From an uncultured Campylobacter sp. (GTDB taxonomy: Bacteria > Campylobacterota > Campylobacteria > Campylobacterales > Campylobacteraceae): a stretch of 10,776 bases of DNA. The DNA lies in assembly GCA_937965895.1 (NCBI GenBank), contig CALCKS010000043.1, positions 1-10,776 of the forward strand, given 5' to 3'. A model generated the notes under the pieces. The model worked only from the letters and a program-made list of their open reading frames with translations. It was not told the origin of the DNA and did not search any database. This document shows positions 7,141 to 10,776 of this stretch, in pieces (position 1 is the stretch's first letter; every line of letters starts with the position of its first letter). A program made the translations under genes and the position numbers.

Positions 7141-7587
7141 ATGTATAAGTTTGACGACCTAGGCAAAAAAATCAGCGAGATTGACGAGCGCATAGACGCG
7201 CTGATCGCTAAAACAGGACTTAGCTATAGCGAATTTGCGGTGCTTTATACGCTAGCAAAAGACGGCCGCTCGACGCAAAAAAAGATCAGCGAGGAGTGGC
7301 TCATACCCAAGCAAACGGTTTTTAACGTTTGTAAAGATTTTCGCCAAAAAGGGCTAGTGCAGATAGGCGAGCAAAGCGTTGATAAAAGGGAGCGCGCAAT
7401 CGAACTCACGCAAAAAGGGCGCGACGCGGCAGACCCTATCGTACGCGCTAGCGATGAGCTGGGCGAGCGGGTATTTGCTAGGCTCGGCGAAAAAAACGCC
7501 GAGAAGCTATTTTCGCTGCTGTCGCGCTTTTGCGAGATTTGCGACAAAGAGATCGAAAATACGCCAGGTATCCAAACGAAAATTTAA
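7141..7587 (+). CDS. MarR-family transcriptional regulator
   Basis: MarR proteins are dimeric winged-helix repressors, often released from DNA by small phenolic or hydrophobic ligands or by oxidation, and they commonly control adjacent efflux genes. The 148 residues fit the family: an N-terminal dimerisation helix (about 5-24), helices to about 50, and a probable recognition helix at about 55-69 (IPKQTVFNVCKDF). The wing carries DKRERAIELTQKG at 81-93, the conserved D-R...LT-G signature, and long C-terminal dimerisation helices follow. Three cysteines stand out: Cys64 in the recognition helix and a CEIC pair at 131-134. The gene diverges from the adaptor-pump operon with only 129 bp between the two starts, and inverted repeats lie over both promoters. 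It is therefore probably an autoregulated repressor of the pump. The effector cannot be read from the sequence. Confidence 0.9.
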   Translation: MYKFDDLGKKISEIDERIDALIAKTGLSYSEFAVLYTLAKDGRSTQKKISEEWLIPKQTVFNVCKDFRQKGLVQIGEQSVDKRERAIELTQKGRDAADPIVRASDELGERVFARLGEKNAEKLFSLLSRFCEICDKEIENTPGIQTKI

Positions 7588-8268
7588 GCTTGCTTGGATT
7601 AATCAAGTCGTTTTTGTCGTATATTTTTGCCAAAATGCCAGCAAACGCCTATAAGACCGGAGCTAGCGACAAGCCACGCGCAAAATACTCTAGCCGAAAC
7701 ACTATACGCCAACGACGTTTCCAGCTCTTCCTAAATTTACCTACTCGCTCGCCGTTTTTCGTACTCGGCGACTTAAATTCGAGCTTCAAGCACACGCTTT
7801 AGATCTTAAATTTTACAGATTTGTCTAGTAAATTTAACGAAAAAAATCATCTTGTCAAATTTGCCACTTAAATTTACTCAGCGACGCCTCAAATGCGGTT
7901 CAAAAGACCAAATCGATTTGCCACAAATGCCTGCCAATTTATCTTTACATACGCACCTTAAATTTAGCATTTACAACCCATAAAATCGTCGCAATGTACC
8001 TCAAAAAAACACGAGTAAATTTGGCCCGTTAGATTTTGATGCGTCGCGTAAAGTAGTTTAAAGCCGTATCTACGTGTCGACTTCCGCCGCCCACTCAAAC
8101 AAAATTCGCCGAGTCGTATCGCTCAAATGCCGCCACCCTAACGACGACGATCGTCAAATTTATTCCCAAACAGCAAATTTAACTTTCGTAACATTTTATA
8201 AATTTATTTACGTTTTTACTCATTTATTATAAATTTTAGTAGCTTAAATTTTAAAATTAATCAAAAGA

Positions 8269-8289
8269 TATAATACAAAACTCTATAAT
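8269..8289 (+). promoter_or_regulatory. Tandem -10 boxes upstream of the TRAP receptor gene
   Basis: Two perfect TATAAT hexamers at 8269-8274 and 8284-8289 lie 44 and 29 nt before the ATG at 8319. They are preceded by a long A/T-rich stretch with T-runs, which in Campylobacter often replaces a -35 box. Either could be used; they may give two overlapping starts. Confidence 0.55.
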
Positions 8290-8307
8290 CGGTAAATTTA
8301 AAACCGA
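8289..8307 (+). promoter_or_regulatory. Small hairpin next to the TRAP gene ribosome binding site
   Basis: TCGGT (8289-8293) and ACCGA (8303-8307) can pair around a 9-nt loop, ending at the base before the AAGGAG (8308-8313) that lies five bases from the ATG. Such a stem could tune translation or protect the 5' end, but with five pairs it may be chance. Confidence 0.3.
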
Positions 8308-8318
8308 AAGGAGAAAAA

Positions 8319-9371
8319 ATGAAACTATTTTCGGCGCTCGCTCTGTGCGCTGCGATGATACTTAGCGCGCAGGCTGCGGAAAAATACAAGATCAAGCTCG
8401 CCTCGACGTACGAAAGCAACGTGCCCGTACTGGGCGACGCTCCAAAGAAATTTAAAGAGCTCGTGGAAAAGATGAGCGACGGCCGTATCGAGGTTCGCGT
8501 CGACTATCCATCCAAGCACAAGGCGGCGTTTGCGCTGCTTGATATGGTCAAAAGCGCCCAGTACGACGCAGCTTTCACCGCGAGCTACTTCTATAAGGGC
8601 AAGGACACTAAACTCATGCTCTTTACGACCGTGCCTTTTGGTATGAACAAGGCCGAGCAAGACGCCTGGTACGCATACGGCGGAGGCAAGGAACTCGCGC
8701 AAAAGGTCTTTAACGAGTACGGCATCGTGACATTTCACGGCGGAAATTTCGGCATGCAAATGGGCGGCTGGTTTAAAAAAGAGATCAAGAGTACGGACGA
8801 TCTAAAGGGACTAAAACTGCGCATGACCGGGCTGGGCGGCGAGATAATGGCAAAGCTAGGCGTAAACATCAACACGATCCCGATCGGCGAGCTATACATG
8901 GCGATGGAGATGAACACGATCGACGCCGTCGAGTGGGTCTGCCCCGCGATCGATATAAATTTCGGCTTTCAAAAGGTGGCTAAATTTTACTACACCGGCT
9001 GGCAGGAGCCTGCGAGCGAAAATGAATTTTACATCAATAAAAAACTCTGGGACAAGCTACCGGCCGATCTTCAAGCTATCGTAGAGACTGCGACTAAGGC
9101 CGTAGCAGCCGATGTCTACGAGTCGGCGGTCTATCAAAACTCGCTGGTTCTTGATAAAATCAAAAGCGAGCATCCGGACGTGAAAATCGCTTCGTTTCCG
9201 CCGGAAATCATCGCCGCTCTGCGCAAGGCTACGGACGAGATCCTAGACGAGCTTTCGGCAAAGGACGCGACGTTTAAGGAAATTTTGGACTCGCAAAAAG
9301 CCTTTATGAAAAAGGCTAGAGTCTGGACGCAGATCTCCGAAATCAGCTACATAAACAGCACCACAGAGTAA
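8319..9371 (+). CDS. TRAP transporter substrate-binding protein, DctP family, TakP-like
   Basis: This is the periplasmic receptor of a tripartite ATP-independent transporter, which delivers organic acids to a sodium-driven DctQ/DctM membrane complex. The 350 residues begin with a signal peptide (about 1-19, ending SAQA/AE) followed by the DctP fold. TakP-like landmarks are present: GGWFKKEI at 149-156, LKLRMTG at 165-171 with Arg168, the expected carboxylate-binding arginine, and AVEW at 203-206. Gln147, Glu205 and Trp206 fall at or near positions that, from memory, bind the cation and 2-oxo acid in Rhodobacter TakP. YYTGWQEP (224-231) and FYINKKLWDKLP (237-248) also fit that subgroup. A 2-oxo or 2-hydroxy acid ligand (pyruvate or lactate type) is therefore plausible but not shown. 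AAGGAG lies five bases before the start. No dctQ or dctM genes are next to it: the next gene on this strand is unrelated and a hairpin follows the stop, so it appears to be an orphan receptor. Confidence 0.9.
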   Translation: MKLFSALALCAAMILSAQAAEKYKIKLASTYESNVPVLGDAPKKFKELVEKMSDGRIEVRVDYPSKHKAAFALLDMVKSAQYDAAFTASYFYKGKDTKLMLFTTVPFGMNKAEQDAWYAYGGGKELAQKVFNEYGIVTFHGGNFGMQMGGWFKKEIKSTDDLKGLKLRMTGLGGEIMAKLGVNINTIPIGELYMAMEMNTIDAVEWVCPAIDINFGFQKVAKFYYTGWQEPASENEFYINKKLWDKLPADLQAIVETATKAVAADVYESAVYQNSLVLDKIKSEHPDVKIASFPPEIIAALRKATDEILDELSAKDATFKEILDSQKAFMKKARVWTQISEISYINSTTE

Positions 9372-9387
9372 CCTCTGCTAAAATTAA

Positions 9388-9416
9388 CGAGCCGTCCGAG
9401 TAAATTTGACGGCTCG
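9388..9416 (+). terminator. Strong hairpin after the TRAP gene, terminator-like
   Basis: CGAGCCGTC (9388-9396) and GACGGCTCG (9408-9416) form a perfect nine-pair GC-rich stem with an 11-nt loop, starting 17 nt after the TRAP stop. There is no T-run on the plus strand (AAGTCC follows), so it may be an mRNA-stabilising 3' structure or a factor-dependent terminator. On the minus strand the stem is followed by TTAATTTTAG. The rest of 9372-9582 is AT-rich spacer in which I can place no firm promoter for the next gene. Confidence 0.5.
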
Positions 9417-9582
9417 AAGTCCAATGTAAATTTGCGCTCTAAATTTTATCAGCGCGGTATCGTTTAAATTTGACGAGAAAATGCGCCAAAGCAGACTGCC
9501 GTTACTTGCATATCTTAAACTTCTCAAATTTTAACCCAAATAGTGTCAAAATCACTCAAACACCTAAATTTAAAGGAAAGCC

Positions 9583-10098
9583 ATGAAAAATGTGTCTAAA
9601 TTTTGCCTTTTGGCGGTGATTTTTTGCGGTATTGGCGGCGCAAATCTAAGCGCACAAACGATGAAAGCCGCGCTAATGGAAAAAGCGGTAAACGAATTTT
9701 ACGAAACAAACTACGGCAACGGCGAAGTGCAACCTATCACCTCGGAGTGGCTGACTCCAGAGCTTGACGGGCTCATTTACGATCAGTTCGGCTCCGCGCT
9801 CGGACGTCTGAGCGGCGTAGAACACGTATCGTCCGATCTAGATGCCGATCCTTTTATAGATGCGCAGGATATTGACGAGCTCAAAAACTTTAGCGCAAAG
9901 GCGGTCTCAGAGAACGAAGTGCGAGTAAAATTTGAGCTATTCGGCGAAAAACGCGATATAACTTTGCGCCTAATTTGCGACAAAGATTGCCTGATCGACG
10001 ACGTAAAGCTTAGCGACGGAGGTTCGCTAAAGGCTAAGATTAAAAAATCTTTGAAAAAAGCGTATCCGAGCAATTACGACAAAATTTTTAAAGACTAA
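9583..10098 (+). CDS. Small exported protein, DUF3828-like
   Basis: The 171-residue product starts with a signal peptide (about 1-25, hydrophobic core LLAVIFCGIGG, probable cut after LSAQ). The cysteine in the core does not form a normal lipobox, so a soluble periplasmic location is more likely than a lipoprotein. The mature part begins with a helical segment containing NEFYETNYG (37-45), has DADPFIDAQD at 87-96, and then a beta-rich part with a Cys pair (132 and 136) that could form a disulfide. It ends in a lysine-rich tail. The FY..Y start and the D-DPF..AQD motif resemble the DUF3828 family of small secreted proteins of unknown function; this is from memory and moderate in strength. AAAGGA ends five bases before the ATG. 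It lies 211 bp after the TRAP receptor on the same strand but beyond a hairpin, so a shared transcript is uncertain. Confidence 0.72.
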   Translation: MKNVSKFCLLAVIFCGIGGANLSAQTMKAALMEKAVNEFYETNYGNGEVQPITSEWLTPELDGLIYDQFGSALGRLSGVEHVSSDLDADPFIDAQDIDELKNFSAKAVSENEVRVKFELFGEKRDITLRLICDKDCLIDDVKLSDGGSLKAKIKKSLKKAYPSNYDKIFKD

Positions 10099-10143
10099 GC
10101 ATAAAATTTGAGAGTTTAACGCGCCGTTTTGTTTCAAATTTGC

Positions 10144-10177
10144 CCGCTTTTGCAAATAGCGCGCAAACTAAAAGCGG
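10144..10177. repeat. Inverted repeat between convergent genes
   Basis: CCGCTTTT (10144-10151) and AAAAGCGG (10170-10177) are perfect 8-bp arms around an 18-nt loop, upstream of a second, stronger stem. It could be the first of two tandem 3' structures for the DUF3828-like gene. Confidence 0.4.
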
Positions 10178-10189
10178 TGCGTAGATCAG

Positions 10190-10234
10190 GGCGCGAGCTA
10201 GCGATAACTCGCGCCTAGAAATTTATATTTTTTT
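10190..10234 (+). terminator. Probable terminator of the DUF3828-like gene
   Basis: GGCGCGAG (10190-10197) and CTCGCGCC (10208-10215) form a perfect eight-pair GC stem with a 10-nt loop, and an AT-rich stretch with seven T's (10228-10234) follows. The T-run starts 12 nt past the stem and overlaps the end of the convergent fumarase gene, where it reads as lysine codons. On the minus strand the stem follows the fumarase stop by seven bases but no T-run comes after it. Confidence 0.5.
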
Positions 10235-10776
10235 ATACGGAGCTTGCCCTGCTTCGTAGAAGTTATTGCCTTCGCTATCGATCGCTACGATAGCCGGGAA
10301 GTCCTCGACCGTAAGCCTAGCAACCGCCTCTGGGCCAAGCTCTGGATAGGCTAGCACTTCATATTTTTTGATACTTTGGCTGATTAGCGCGCCCGCACCG
10401 CCGATAGCGACCATATAGACGCAGCCTGATTTTTTCATCGCTTCGACGACGGCCTCAGAGCGGTAGCCCTTGCCTATCATGCCGTTGATGCCTACTTCGT
10501 TTATCATTGTCGGAGTGTATTTGTCCATGCGTCCGCTAGTTGTCGGTCCCGCAGCGCCTATGACGTCGCCCGGTTTTGCTGGGCTCGGTCCAAGGTAGTA
10601 GATCGTCTCACCGGCTAAATTTACGGGCAAGGCCTCGCCGCGAGCCAAAGTCTCGGTTAGTGCCTTGTGCGCGGCGTCGCGGGCTGCGATGATGGTGCCG
10701 CTTATTAATACGTTATCGCCGGCTTTTAGGCTTTTTACGACATCTTTATCAAACGGCGCGGTTATCTTTTTTACTT
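10223..10776 (-). CDS. Class I fumarase-type Fe-S hydro-lyase, beta subunit (partial at its N-terminus)
   Basis: Class I fumarases interconvert fumarate and malate in the citric acid cycle using an oxygen-sensitive [4Fe-4S] cluster. In many anaerobes and epsilonproteobacteria the enzyme is split into alpha and beta subunits, and this matches the beta part (the C-terminal half of E. coli FumA). The frame is open to the window edge and gives 183 visible residues. Family marks are ISGTIIAARDAAHKAL (visible residues 24-39), YYLGPSPAKPG (59-69), GPTTSGRMDKYTP (76-88), GKGYRSE (101-107) and GGAGAL (125-130). Beta subunits of about 185 residues usually start just before a KITAPF-like segment, so probably only a few residues are missing. 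A TTG at 10648 is an ordinary internal Leu codon, not a start. The alpha subunit is expected just beyond the window. Tartrate dehydratase beta is the main alternative, since the families are closely related. Confidence 0.88.
   Translation of the reverse strand, partial: VKKITAPFDKDVVKSLKAGDNVLISGTIIAARDAAHKALTETLARGEALPVNLAGETIYYLGPSPAKPGDVIGAAGPTTSGRMDKYTPTMINEVGINGMIGKGYRSEAVVEAMKKSGCVYMVAIGGAGALISQSIKKYEVLAYPELGPEAVARLTVEDFPAIVAIDSEGNNFYEAGQAPYKKI

Larger units (their letters stand above)
7588..8318. other. Long intergenic region without a convincing gene
   Basis: About 730 bp separate marR from the TRAP receptor gene. Open frames here (for example plus 7530-7802, which overlaps the end of marR) lack a ribosome binding site and resemble no family I know. 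The minus strand gives only short stretches broken by stops. A weak stem (CTTG/CAAG, 7593-7607) followed by TTTTT at 7611-7615 may be the marR terminator. The rest is dense in AAATTT (about ten copies between 7731 and 8255), and the last 130 bp are very AT-rich and lead into the TRAP promoter. It may be an eroded gene, hold a small RNA, or simply be spacer. Confidence 0.55.

Noticed and set aside
7379..7802. Two plus-strand open frames overlapping the end of marR
   Set aside because: They are out of frame with marR, lack ribosome binding sites and show no recognisable protein features.
8325..8759. 144-residue minus-strand frame inside the TRAP receptor gene
   Set aside because: It is antisense to a well-supported gene, has no ribosome binding site or family resemblance, and arises from codon bias of the real gene.
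10223..10648. Fumarase beta as a short complete gene starting at a TTG (10648)
   Set aside because: The frame continues to the window edge with conserved family sequence, so the TTG is an internal leucine codon and the gene is cut by the window.
1..10776. CRISPR arrays, tRNA or rRNA genes, insertion sequences, prophage or integrase genes
   Set aside because: I looked for regular direct repeats with spacers, cloverleaf sequences, terminal inverted repeats with transposase frames and integrase motifs, and saw none. The repeated AAATTT word is dispersed and irregularly spaced, not array-like.

Overview
This window looks like a chromosomal segment of an epsilonproteobacterium, most likely a Campylobacter of the concisus/curvus/rectus/showae type. 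The case rests on the gene content (a split class I fumarase, a two-gene RND pump under a MarR regulator, a TakP-like TRAP receptor), on AAGGA-type ribosome binding sites, on TATAAT boxes with weak -35 elements, and on the very frequent word AAATTT. Coding regions are richer in G+C than in C. jejuni, while intergenic DNA is AT-rich. The species call is inference.

Layout. 1-212: noncoding, with a probable minus-strand terminator. 213-1994 (minus): ridA followed 21 nt later by a DUF945 (YdgA-like) gene. 2089-2562 (plus): an unrecognised cysteine-rich 157-residue protein, divergent from ridA. 2686-2721: a perfect 16-bp stem that ends converging transcription. 2723-7011 (minus): an RND efflux operon, adaptor then inner-membrane pump, coupled by a 4-nt GTGA overlap and with no outer-membrane channel gene. 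7012-7140: a compact divergent control region with two strong promoters and nested inverted repeats. 7141-7587 (plus): a MarR-family regulator. 7588-8318: about 730 bp without a convincing gene. 8319-9371 (plus): a TRAP substrate-binding protein with no dctQ/dctM beside it. 9583-10098 (plus): a small exported protein resembling DUF3828. 10223 to the window end (minus): the beta subunit of a class I fumarase-type hydro-lyase, cut off just short of its start.

The clearest functional unit is marR with the adaptor-pump operon. The regulator probably represses both its own promoter and the pump promoter from operators between them, which is the usual logic of ligand-inducible efflux. The pump must borrow a TolC-like channel encoded elsewhere. 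The TRAP receptor, likely for a 2-oxo acid or related carboxylate, must likewise use membrane subunits encoded outside this window.

I do not see a clearly new multi-gene system. The points most worth following are the roughly 20-fold excess of the palindrome AAATTT (about 85 copies by hand count) and its presence in several hairpin loops, the architecture of the marR/pump control region, the orphan TRAP receptor, and the unrecognised 157-residue gene.
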